A DNA stretch of 64,000 bases from Cladorhizidae sp. MBARI D1340-BT2 (lineage: Eukaryota; Porifera; Demospongiae; Poecilosclerida; Cladorhizidae): contig JAQNBH010000294.1 of assembly GCA_028752905.1 (NCBI GenBank), positions 28,686 through 92,685 of the forward strand. Direction: 5' to 3'. This document shows, one piece after another, positions 1 to 12,900 of this stretch. Position 1 is the first letter of the stretch. Every line of letters starts with the position of its first letter. The notes under the pieces were generated by a model. That model searched no databases. It had not been told where the DNA came from and saw only the letters and a program-made list of their open reading frames with translations. A program made the translations under genes and the position numbers.

Positions 1-40
1 TGATGCACTCATGTTGGTCTGGTACAATACTCTGTCCTAG
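1..40 (+). repeat. Representative consensus monomer
   Basis: This is the first complete unit and equals the consensus. It carries four 4-base palindromes: TGCA (4-7), CATG (10-13), GTAC (22-25) and CTAG (37-40). It also has a short direct repeat, TGGT-C-TGGT (15-23). Across the unit junction, AGTG-ATG-CACT (39 to 9 of the next unit) could form a 4-bp stem with a 3-base loop, which is weak. The only + strand stops are TAG (38-40) and TGA (1-3 of the next unit), which lie in the same frame. Since 40 is not a multiple of 3, every frame meets this double stop every 120 bases, so an intact array has no + strand open stretch beyond 38 codons. The minus strand has one TAG and one TGA per unit and allows about 36 codons. 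The choice of base 1 is arbitrary because the repeat is circularly permutable. Confidence 0.95.
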
Positions 41-1240
41 TGATGCACTCATGTTGGTCTGGTACAATACTCTGTCCTAGTGATGCACTCATGTTGGTCT
101 GGTACAATACTCTGTCCTAGTGATGCACTCATGTTGGTCTGGTACAATACTCTGTCCTAGTGATGCACTCATGTTGGTCTGGTACAATACTCTGTCCTAG
201 TGATGCACTCATGTTGGTCTGGTACAATACTCTGTCCTAGTGATGCACTCATGTTGGTCTGGTACAATACTCTGTCCTAGTGATGCACTCATGTTGGTCT
301 GGTACAATACTCTGTCCTAGTGATGCACTCATGTTGGTCTGGTACAATACTCTGTCCTAGTGATGCACTCATGTTGGTCTGGTACAATACTCTGTCCTAG
401 TGATGCACTCATGTTGGTCTGGTACAATACTCTGTCCTAGTGATGCACTCATGTTGGTCTGGTACAATACTCTGTCCTAGTGATGCACTCATGTTGGTCT
501 GGTACAATACTCTGTCCTAGTGATGCACTCATGTTGGTCTGGTACAATACTCTGTCCTAGTGATGCACTCATGTTGGTCTGGTACAATACTCTGTCCTAG
601 TGATGCACTCATGTTGGTCTGGTACAATACTCTGTCCTAGTGATGCACTCATGTTGGTCTGGTACAATACTCTGTCCTAGTGATGCACTCATGTTGGTCT
701 GGTACAATACTCTGTCCTAGTGATGCACTCATGTTGGTCTGGTACAATACTCTGTCCTAGTGATGCACTCATGTTGGTCTGGTACAATACTCTGTCCTAG
801 TGATGCACTCATGTTGGTCTGGTACAATACTCTGTCCTAGTGATGCACTCATGTTGGTCTGGTACAATACTCTGTCCTAGTGATGCACTCATGTTGGTCT
901 GGTACAATACTCTGTCCTAGTGATGCACTCATGTTGGTCTGGTACAATACTCTGTCCTAGTGATGCACTCATGTTGGTCTGGTACAATACTCTGTCCTAG
1001 TGATGCACTCATGTTGGTCTGGTACAATACTCTGTCCTAGTGATGCACTCATGTTGGTCTGGTACAATACTCTGTCCTAGTGATGCACTCATGTTGGTCT
1101 GGTACAATACTCTGTCCTAGTGATGCACTCATGTTGGTCTGGTACAATACTCTGTCCTAGTGATGCACTCATGTTGGTCTGGTACAATACTCTGTCCTAG
1201 TGATGCACTCATGTTGGTCTGGTACAATACTCTGTCCTAG
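1..1240 (+). repeat. Perfect block, 31 identical monomers
   Basis: These 31 consecutive units match the consensus with no substitution or indel. The block is cut by the left window edge, so it may extend further. It ends at the 39-bp unit starting at 1241. Nothing else is present. Confidence 0.95.
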
Positions 1241-3960
1241 TGATGCACTCAGTTGGTCTGGTACAATACTCTGTCCTAGTGATGCACTCATGTTGGTCTG
1301 GTACAATACTCTGTCCTAGTGATGCACTCATGTTGGTCTGGTACAATACTCTGTCCTAGTGATGCACTCATGTTGGTCTGGTACAATACTCTGTCCTAGT
1401 GATGCTCTCATGTTGGTCTGGTACAATACTCTGTCCTAGTGATGCACTCATGTTGGTCTGGTACAATACTCTGTCCTAGTGATGCACTCATGTTGGTCTG
1501 GTACAATACTCTGTCCTAGTGATGCACTCATGTTGGTCTGATACAATACTCTGTCCTAGTGATGCACTCATGTTGGTCTGGTACAATACTCTGTCCTAGT
1601 GATGCACTCATGTTGGTCTGGTACAATACTCTGTCCTAGTGATGCACTCATGTTGGTCTGGTACAATACTCTGTCCTAGTGATGCACTCATGTTGGTCTG
1701 GTACAATACTCTGTCCTAGTGATGCACTCATGTTGGTCTGGTACAATACTCTGTCCTAGTGATGCACTCATGTTGGTCTGGTACAATACTCTGTCCTAGT
1801 GATGCACTCATGTTGGTCTGGTACAATACTCTGTCCTAGTGATGCACTCATGTTGGTCTGGTACAATACTCTGTCCTAGTGATGCACTCATGTTGGTCTG
1901 GTACAATACTCTGTCCTAGTGATGCACTCATGTTGGTCTGATACAATACTCTGTCCTAGTGATGCACTCATGTTGGTCTGCTACAATACTCTGTCCTAGT
2001 GATGCACTCATGTTGGTCTGGTACAATACTCTGTCCTAGTGATGCACTCATGTTGGTCTGCTACAATACTCTGTCCTAGTGATGCACTCATGTTGGTCTG
2101 GTACAATACTCTGTCCTAGTGATGCACTCATGTTGGTCTGATACAATACTCTGTCCTAGTGATGCACTCATGTTGGTCTGATACAATACTCTGTCCTAGT
2201 GATGCACTCATGTTGGTCTGGTACAATACTCTGTCCTAGTGATGCACTCATGTTGGTCTGGTACAATACTCTGTCCTAGTGATGCACTCATGTTGGTCTG
2301 GTACAATACTCTGTCCTAGTGATGCACTCATGTTGGTCTGGTACAATACTCTGTCCTAGTGATGCACTCATGTTGGTCTGGTACAATACTCTGTCCTAGT
2401 GATGCACTCATGTTGGTCTGGTACAATACTCTGTCCTAGTGATGCACTCATGTTGGTCTGGTACAATACTCTGTCCTAGTGATGCACTCATGTTGGTCTG
2501 GTACAATACTCTGTCCTAGTGATGCACTCATGTTGGTCTGGTACAATACTCTGTCCTAGTGATGCACTCATGTTGGTCTGGTACAATACTCTGTCCTAGT
2601 GATGCACTCATGTTGGTCTGGTACAATACTCTGTCCTAGTGATGCACTCATGTTGGTCTGGTACAATACTCTGTCCTAGTGATGCACTCATGTTGGTCTG
2701 GTACAATACTCTGTCCTAGTGATGCACTCATGTTGGTCTGGTACAATACTCTGTCCTAGTGATGCACTCATGTTGGTCTGGTACAATACTCTGTCCTAGT
2801 GATGCACTCATGTTGGTCTGGTACAATACTCTGTCCTAGTGATGCACTCATGTTGGTCTGGTACAATACTCTGTCCTAGTGATGCACTCATGTTGGTCTG
2901 GTACAATACTCTGTCCTAGTGATGCACTCATGTTGGTCTGGTACAATACTCTGTCCTAGTGATGCACTCATGTTGGTCTGGTACAATACTCTGTCCTAGT
3001 GATGCACTCATGTTGGTCTGGTACAATACTCTGTCCTAGTGATGCACTCATGTTGGTCTGGTACAATACTCTGTCCTAGTGATGCACTCATGTTGGTCTG
3101 GTACAATACTCTGTCCTAGTGATGCACTCATGTTGGTCTGGTACAATACTCTGTCCTAGTGATGCACTCATGTTGGTCTGGTACAATACTCTGTCCTAGT
3201 GATGCACTCATGTTGGTCTGGTACAATACTCTGTCCTAGTGATGCACTCATGTTGGTCTGGTACAATACTCTGTCCTAGTGATGCACTCATGTTGGTCTG
3301 GTACAATACTCTGTCCTAGTGATGCACTCATGTTGGTCTGGTACAATACTCTGTCCTAGTGATGCACTCATGTTGGTCTGGTACAATACTCTGTCCTAGT
3401 GATTGCACTCATGTTGGTCTGGTACAATACTCTGTCCTAGTGATGCACTCATGTTGGTCTGGTACAATACTCTGTCCTAGTGATGCACTCATGTTGGTCT
3501 GGTACAATACTCTGTCCTAGTGATGCACTCATGTTGGTCTGGTACAATACTCTGTCCTAGTGATGCACTCATGTTGGTCTGGTACAATACTCTGTCCTAG
3601 TGATGCACTCATGTTGGTCTGGTACAATACTCTGTCCTAGTGATGCACTCATGTTGGTCTGGTACAATACTCTGTCCTAGTGATGCACTCATGTTGGTCT
3701 GGTACAATACTCTGTCCTAGTGATGCACTCATGTTGGTCTGGTACAATACTCTGTCCTAGTGATGCACTCATGTTGGTCTGATACAATACTCTGTCCTAG
3801 TGATGCACTCATGTTGGTCTGGTACAATACTCTGTCCTAGTGATGCACTCATGTTGGTCTGGTACAATACTCTGTCCTAGTGATGCACTCATGTTGGTCT
3901 GGTACAATACTCTGTCCTAGTGATGCACTCATGTTGGTCTGATACAATACTCTGTCCTAG
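1241..3960 (+). repeat. Lightly variant block near the left end
   Basis: This block has 68 units carrying eleven differences. The unit at 1241 lacks one T (about 1252, 39 bp) and the unit at 3400 has one extra T (about 3403, 41 bp), which restores the original phase. Substitutions at monomer position 22 are G to A at 1541, 1941, 2141, 2181, 3782 and 3942, and G to C at 1981 and 2061. One A to T at monomer position 7 lies at 1406. Five of the position-22 changes fall within 1941-2181, so variant units are clustered rather than scattered. Confidence 0.92.
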
Positions 3961-6900
3961 TGATGCACTCATGTTGGTCTGGTACAATACTCTGTCCTAG
4001 TGATGCACTCATGTTGGTCTGGTACAATACTCTGTCCTAGTGATGCACTCATGTTGGTCTGGTACAATACTCTGTCCTAGTGATGCACTCATGTTGGTCT
4101 GGTACAATACTCTGTCCTAGTGATGCACTCATGTTGGTCTGGTACAATACTCTGTCCTAGTGATGCACTCATGTTGGTCTGGTACAATACTCTGTCCTAG
4201 TGATGCACTCATGTTGGTCTGGTACAATACTCTGTCCTAGTGATGCACTCATGTTGGTCTGGTACAATACTCTGTCCTAGTGATGCACTCATGTTGGTCT
4301 GGTACAATACTCTGTCCTAGTGATGCACTCATGTTGGTCTGGTACAATACTCTGTCCTAGTGATGCACTCATGTTGGTCTGGTACAATACTCTGTCCTAG
4401 TGATGCACTCATGTTGGTCTGGTACAATACTCTGTCCTAGTGATGCACTCATGTTGGTCTGGTACAATACTCTGTCCTAGTGATGCACTCATGTTGGTCT
4501 GGTACAATACTCTGTCCTAGTGATGCACTCATGTTGGTCTGGTACAATACTCTGTCCTAGTGATGCACTCATGTTGGTCTGGTACAATACTCTGTCCTAG
4601 TGATGCACTCATGTTGGTCTGGTACAATACTCTGTCCTAGTGATGCACTCATGTTGGTCTGGTACAATACTCTGTCCTAGTGATGCACTCATGTTGGTCT
4701 GGTACAATACTCTGTCCTAGTGATGCACTCATGTTGGTCTGGTACAATACTCTGTCCTAGTGATGCACTCATGTTGGTCTGGTACAATACTCTGTCCTAG
4801 TGATGCACTCATGTTGGTCTGGTACAATACTCTGTCCTAGTGATGCACTCATGTTGGTCTGGTACAATACTCTGTCCTAGTGATGCACTCATGTTGGTCT
4901 GGTACAATACTCTGTCCTAGTGATGCACTCATGTTGGTCTGGTACAATACTCTGTCCTAGTGATGCACTCATGTTGGTCTGGTACAATACTCTGTCCTAG
5001 TGATGCACTCATGTTGGTCTGGTACAATACTCTGTCCTAGTGATGCACTCATGTTGGTCTGGTACAATACTCTGTCCTAGTGATGCACTCATGTTGGTCT
5101 GGTACAATACTCTGTCCTAGTGATGCACTCATGTTGGTCTGGTACAATACTCTGTCCTAGTGATGCACTCATGTTGGTCTGGTACAATACTCTGTCCTAG
5201 TGATGCACTCATGTTGGTCTGGTACAATACTCTGTCCTAGTGATGCACTCATGTTGGTCTGGTACAATACTCTGTCCTAGTGATGCACTCATGTTGGTCT
5301 GGTACAATACTCTGTCCTAGTGATGCACTCATGTTGGTCTGGTACAATACTCTGTCCTAGTGATGCACTCATGTTGGTCTGGTACAATACTCTGTCCTAG
5401 TGATGCACTCATGTTGGTCTGGTACAATACTCTGTCCTAGTGATGCACTCATGTTGGTCTGGTACAATACTCTGTCCTAGTGATGCACTCATGTTGGTCT
5501 GGTACAATACTCTGTCCTAGTGATGCACTCATGTTGGTCTGGTACAATACTCTGTCCTAGTGATGCACTCATGTTGGTCTGGTACAATACTCTGTCCTAG
5601 TGATGCTCTCATGTTGGTCTGGTACAATACTCTGTCCTAGTGATGCACTCATGTTGGTCTGGTACAATACTCTGTCCTAGTGATGCACTCATGTTGGTCT
5701 GGTACAATACTCTGTCCTAGTGATGCACTCATGTTGGTCTGGTACAATACTCTGTCCTAGTGATGCACTCATGTTGGTCTGGTACAATACTCTGTCCTAG
5801 TGATGCACTCATGTTGGTCTGGTACAATACTCTGTCCTAGTGATGCACTCATGTTGGTCTGGTACAATACTCTGTCCTAGTGATGCACTCATGTTGGTCT
5901 GGTACAATACTCTGTCCTAGTGATGCACTCATGTTGGTCTGGTACAATACTCTGTCCTAGTGATGCACTCATGTTGGTCTGGTACAATACTCTGTCCTAG
6001 TGATGCACTCATGTTGGTCTGGTACAATACTCTGTCCTAGTGATGCACTCATGTTGGTCTGGTACAATACTCTGTCCTAGTGATGCACTCATGTTGGTCT
6101 GGTACAATACTCTGTCCTAGTGATGCACTCATGTTGGTCTGGTACAATACTCTGTCCTAGTGATGCACTCATGTTGGTCTGGTACAATACTCTGTCCTAG
6201 TGATGCACTCATGTTGGTCTGGTACAATACTCTGTCCTAGTGATGCACTCATGTTGGTCTGGTACAATACTCTGTCCTAGTGATGCACTCATGTTGGTCT
6301 GGTACAATACTCTGTCCTAGTGATGCACTCATGTTGGTCTGGTACAATACTCTGTCCTAGTGATGCACTCATGTTGGTCTGGTACAATACTCTGTCCTAG
6401 TGATGCACTCATGTTGGTCTGGTACAATACTCTGTCCTAGTGATGCACTCATGTTGGTCTGGTACAATACTCTGTCCTAGTGATGCACTCATGTTGGTCT
6501 GGTACAATACTCTGTCCTAGTGATGCACTCATGTTGGTCTGGTACAATACTCTGTCCTAGTGATGCACTCATGTTGGTCTGGTACAATACTCTGTCCTAG
6601 TGATGCACTCATGTTGGTCTGGTACAATACTCTGTCCTAGTGATGCACTCATGTTGGTCTGGTACAATACTCTGTCCTAGTGATGCACTCATGTTGGTCT
6701 GGTACAATACTCTGTCCTAGTGATGCACTCATGTTGGTCTGGTACAATACTCTGTCCTAGTGATGCACTCATGTTGGTCTGGTACAATACTCTGTCCTAG
6801 TGATGCACTCATGTTGGTCTGGTACAATACTCTGTCCTAGTGATGCTCTCATGTTGGTCTGGTACAATACTCTGTCCTAGTGATGCACTCATGTTGGTCT

Positions 6901-9900
6901 GGTACAATACTCTGTCCTAGTGATGCACTCATGTTGGTCTGGTACAATACTCTGTCCTAGTGATGCACTCATGTTGGTCTGGTACAATACTCTGTCCTAG
7001 TGATGCACTCATGTTGGTCTGGTACAATACTCTGTCCTAGTGATGCACTCATGTTGGTCTGGTACAATACTCTGTCCTAGTGATGCACTCATGTTGGTCT
7101 GGTACAATACTCTGTCCTAGTGATGCACTCATGTTGGTCTGGTACAATACTCTGTCCTAGTGATGCACTCATGTTGGTCTGGTACAATACTCTGTCCTAG
7201 TGATGCACTCATGTTGGTCTGGTACAATACTCTGTCCTAGTGATGCACTCATGTTGGTCTGGTACAATACTCTGTCCTAGTGATGCACTCATGTTGGTCT
7301 GGTACAATACTCTGTCCTAGTGATGCACTCATGTTGGTCTGGTACAATACTCTGTCCTAGTGATGCACTCATGTTGGTCTGGTACAATACTCTGTCCTAG
7401 TGATGCACTCATGTTGGTCTGGTACAATACTCTGTCCTAGTGATGCACTCATGTTGGTCTGGTACAATACTCTGTCCTAGTGATGCACTCATGTTGGTCT
7501 GGTACAATACTCTGTCCTAGTGATGCACTCATGTTGGTCTGGTACAATACTCTGTCCTAGTGATGCACTCATGTTGGTCTGGTACAATACTCTGTCCTAG
7601 TGATGCACTCATGTTGGTCTGGTACAATACTCTGTCCTAGTGATGCACTCATGTTGGTCTGGTACAATACTCTGTCCTAGTGATGCACTCATGTTGGTCT
7701 GGTACAATACTCTGTCCTAGTGATGCACTCATGTTGGTCTGGTACAATACTCTGTCCTAGTGATGCACTCATGTTGGTCTGGTACAATACTCTGTCCTAG
7801 TGATGCACTCATGTTGGTCTGGTACAATACTCTGTCCTAGTGATGCACTCATGTTGGTCTGGTACAATACTCTGTCCTAGTGATGCACTCATGTTGGTCT
7901 GGTACAATACTCTGTCCTAGTGATGCACTCATGTTGGTCTGGTACAATACTCTGTCCTAGTGATGCACTCATGTTGGTCTGGTACAATACTCTGTCCTAG
8001 TGATGCACTCATGTTGGTCTGGTACAATACTCTGTCCTAGTGATGCACTCATGTTGGTCTGGTACAATACTCTGTCCTAGTGATGCACTCATGTTGGTCT
8101 GGTACAATACTCTGTCCTAGTGATGCACTCATGTTGGTCTGGTACAATACTCTGTCCTAGTGATGCACTCATGTTGGTCTGGTACAATACTCTGTCCTAG
8201 TGATGCACTCATGTTGGTCTGGTACAATACTCTGTCCTAGTGATGCACTCATGTTGGTCTGGTACAATACTCTGTCCTAGTGATGCACTCATGTTGGTCT
8301 GGTACAATACTCTGTCCTAGTGATGCACTCATGTTGGTCTGGTACAATACTCTGTCCTAGTGATGCACTCATGTTGGTCTGGTACAATACTCTGTCCTAG
8401 TGATGCACTCATGTTGGTCTGGTACAATACTCTGTCCTAGTGATGCACTCATGTTGGTCTGGTACAATACTCTGTCCTAGTGATGCACTCATGTTGGTCT
8501 GGTACAATACTCTGTCCTAGTGATGCACTCATGTTGGTCTGGTACAATACTCTGTCCTAGTGATGCACTCATGTTGGTCTGGTACAATACTCTGTCCTAG
8601 TGATGCACTCATGTTGGTCTGGTACAATACTCTGTCCTAGTGATGCACTCATGTTGGTCTGGTACAATACTCTGTCCTAGTGATGCACTCATGTTGGTCT
8701 GGTACAATACTCTGTCCTAGTGATGCACTCATGTTGGTCTGGTACAATACTCTGTCCTAGTGATGCACTCATGTTGGTCTGGTACAATACTCTGTCCTAG
8801 TGATGCACTCATGTTGGTCTGGTACAATACTCTGTCCTAGTGATGCACTCATGTTGGTCTGGTACAATACTCTGTCCTAGTGATGCACTCATGTTGGTCT
8901 GGTACAATACTCTGTCCTAGTGATGCACTCATGTTGGTCTGGTACAATACTCTGTCCTAGTGATGCACTCATGTTGGTCTGGTACAATACTCTGTCCTAG
9001 TGATGCACTCATGTTGGTCTGGTACAATACTCTGTCCTAGTGATGCACTCATGTTGGTCTGGTACAATACTCTGTCCTAGTGATGCACTCATGTTGGTCT
9101 GGTACAATACTCTGTCCTAGTGATGCACTCATGTTGGTCTGGTACAATACTCTGTCCTAGTGATGCACTCATGTTGGTCTGGTACAATACTCTGTCCTAG
9201 TGATGCACTCATGTTGGTCTGGTACAATACTCTGTCCTAGTGATGCACTCATGTTGGTCTGGTACAATACTCTGTCCTAGTGATGCACTCATGTTGGTCT
9301 GGTACAATACTCTGTCCTAGTGATGCACTCATGTTGGTCTGGTACAATACTCTGTCCTAGTGATGCACTCATGTTGGTCTGGTACAATACTCTGTCCTAG
9401 TGATGCACTCATGTTGGTCTGGTACAATACTCTGTCCTAGTGATGCACTCATGTTGGTCTGGTACAATACTCTGTCCTAGTGATGCACTCATGTTGGTCT
9501 GGTACAATACTCTGTCCTAGTGATGCACTCATGTTGGTCTGGTACAATACTCTGTCCTAGTGATGCACTCATGTTGGTCTGGTACAATACTCTGTCCTAG
9601 TGATGCACTCATGTTGGTCTGGTACAATACTCTGTCCTAGTGATGCACTCATGTTGGTCTGGTACAATACTCTGTCCTAGTGATGCACTCATGTTGGTCT
9701 GGTACAATACTCTGTCCTAGTGATGCACTCATGTTGGTCTGGTACAATACTCTGTCCTAGTGATGCACTCATGTTGGTCTGGTACAATACTCTGTCCTAG
9801 TGATGCACTCATGTTGGTCTGGTACAATACTCTGTCCTAGTGATGCACTCATGTTGGTCTGGTACAATACTCTGTCCTAGTGATGCACTCATGTTGGTCT

Positions 9901-12900
9901 GGTACAATACTCTGTCCTAGTGATGCACTCATGTTGGTCTGGTACAATACTCTGTCCTAGTGATGCACTCATGTTGGTCTGGTACAATACTCTGTCCTAG
10001 TGATGCACTCATGTTGGTCTGGTACAATACTCTGTCCTAGTGATGCACTCATGTTGGTCTGGTACAATACTCTGTCCTAGTGATGCACTCATGTTGGTCT
10101 GGTACAATACTCTGTCCTAGTGATGCACTCATGTTGGTCTGGTACAATACTCTGTCCTAGTGATGCACTCATGTTGGTCTGGTACAATACTCTGTCCTAG
10201 TGATGCACTCATGTTGGTCTGGTACAATACTCTGTCCTAGTGATGCACTCATGTTGGTCTGGTACAATACTCTGTCCTAGTGATGCACTCATGTTGGTCT
10301 GGTACAATACTCTGTCCTAGTGATGCACTCATGTTGGTCTGGTACAATACTCTGTCCTAGTGATGCACTCATGTTGGTCTGGTACAATACTCTGTCCTAG
10401 TGATGCACTCATGTTGGTCTGGTACAATACTCTGTCCTAGTGATGCACTCATGTTGGTCTGGTACAATACTCTGTCCTAGTGATGCACTCATGTTGGTCT
10501 GGTACAATACTCTGTCCTAGTGATGCACTCATGTTGGTCTGGTACAATACTCTGTCCTAGTGATGCACTCATGTTGGTCTGGTACAATACTCTGTCCTAG
10601 TGATGCACTCATGTTGGTCTGGTACAATACTCTGTCCTAGTGATGCACTCATGTTGGTCTGGTACAATACTCTGTCCTAGTGATGCACTCATGTTGGTCT
10701 GGTACAATACTCTGTCCTAGTGATGCACTCATGTTGGTCTGGTACAATACTCTGTCCTAGTGATGCACTCATGTTGGTCTGGTACAATACTCTGTCCTAG
10801 TGATGCACTCATGTTGGTCTGGTACAATACTCTGTCCTAGTGATGCACTCATGTTGGTCTGGTACAATACTCTGTCCTAGTGATGCACTCATGTTGGTCT
10901 GGTACAATACTCTGTCCTAGTGATGCACTCATGTTGGTCTGGTACAATACTCTGTCCTAGTGATGCACTCATGTTGGTCTGGTACAATACTCTGTCCTAG
11001 TGATGCACTCATGTTGGTCTGGTACAATACTCTGTCCTAGTGATGCACTCATGTTGGTCTGGTACAATACTCTGTCCTAGTGATGCACTCATGTTGGTCT
11101 GGTACAATACTCTGTCCTAGTGATGCACTCATGTTGGTCTGGTACAATACTCTGTCCTAGTGATGCACTCATGTTGGTCTGGTACAATACTCTGTCCTAG
11201 TGATGCACTCATGTTGGTCTGGTACAATACTCTGTCCTAGTGATGCACTCATGTTGGTCTGGTACAATACTCTGTCCTAGTGATGCACTCATGTTGGTCT
11301 GGTACAATACTCTGTCCTAGTGATGCACTCATGTTGGTCTGGTACAATACTCTGTCCTAGTGATGCACTCATGTTGGTCTGGTACAATACTCTGTCCTAG
11401 TGATGCACTCATGTTGGTCTGGTACAATACTCTGTCCTAGTGATGCACTCATGTTGGTCTGGTACAATACTCTGTCCTAGTGATGCACTCATGTTGGTCT
11501 GGTACAATACTCTGTCCTAGTGATGCACTCATGTTGGTCTGGTACAATACTCTGTCCTAGTGATGCACTCATGTTGGTCTGGTACAATACTCTGTCCTAG
11601 TGATGCACTCATGTTGGTCTGGTACAATACTCTGTCCTAGTGATGCACTCATGTTGGTCTGGTACAATACTCTGTCCTAGTGATGCACTCATGTTGGTCT
11701 GGTACAATACTCTGTCCTAGTGATGCACTCATGTTGGTCTGGTACAATACTCTGTCCTAGTGATGCACTCATGTTGGTCTGGTACAATACTCTGTCCTAG
11801 TGATGCACTCATGTTGGTCTGGTACAATACTCTGTCCTAGTGATGCACTCATGTTGGTCTGGTACAATACTCTGTCCTAGTGATGCACTCATGTTGGTCT
11901 GGTACAATACTCTGTCCTAGTGATGCACTCATGTTGGTCTGGTACAATACTCTGTCCTAGTGATGCACTCATGTTGGTCTGGTACAATACTCTGTCCTAG
12001 TGATGCACTCATGTTGGTCTGGTACAATACTCTGTCCTAGTGATGCACTCATGTTGGTCTGGTACAATACTCTGTCCTAGTGATGCACTCATGTTGGTCT
12101 GGTACAATACTCTGTCCTAGTGATGCACTCATGTTGGTCTGGTACAATACTCTGTCCTAGTGATGCACTCATGTTGGTCTGGTACAATACTCTGTCCTAG
12201 TGATGCACTCATGTTGGTCTGGTACAATACTCTGTCCTAGTGATGCACTCATGTTGGTCTGGTACAATACTCTGTCCTAGTGATGCACTCATGTTGGTCT
12301 GGTACAATACTCTGTCCTAGTGATGCACTCATGTTGGTCTGGTACAATACTCTGTCCTAGTGATGCACTCATGTTGGTCTGGTACAATACTCTGTCCTAG
12401 TGATGCACTCATGTTGGTCTGGTACAATACTCTGTCCTAGTGATGCACTCATGTTGGTCTGGTACAATACTCTGTCCTAGTGATGCACTCATGTTGGTCT
12501 GGTACAATACTCTGTCCTAGTGATGCACTCATGTTGGTCTGGTACAATACTCTGTCCTAGTGATGCACTCATGTTGGTCTGGTACAATACTCTGTCCTAG
12601 TGATGCACTCATGTTGGTCTGGTACAATACTCTGTCCTAGTGATGCACTCATGTTGGTCTGGTACAATACTCTGTCCTAGTGATGCACTCATGTTGGTCT
12701 GGTACAATACTCTGTCCTAGTGATGCACTCATGTTGGTCTGGTACAATACTCTGTCCTAGTGATGCACTCATGTTGGTCTGGTACAATACTCTGTCCTAG
12801 TGATGCACTCATGTTGGTCTGGTACAATACTCTGTCCTAGTGATGCACTCATGTTGGTCTGGTACAATACTCTGTCCTAGTGATGCACTCATGTTGGTCT

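Noticed and set aside
21..28. TGGTACAAT resembling a bacterial extended -10 promoter element in every unit
   Set aside because: There is no matching -35 hexamer at the right distance, no gene downstream, and the array is almost certainly eukaryotic. A one-mismatch hexamer is expected by chance and then repeated with the unit.
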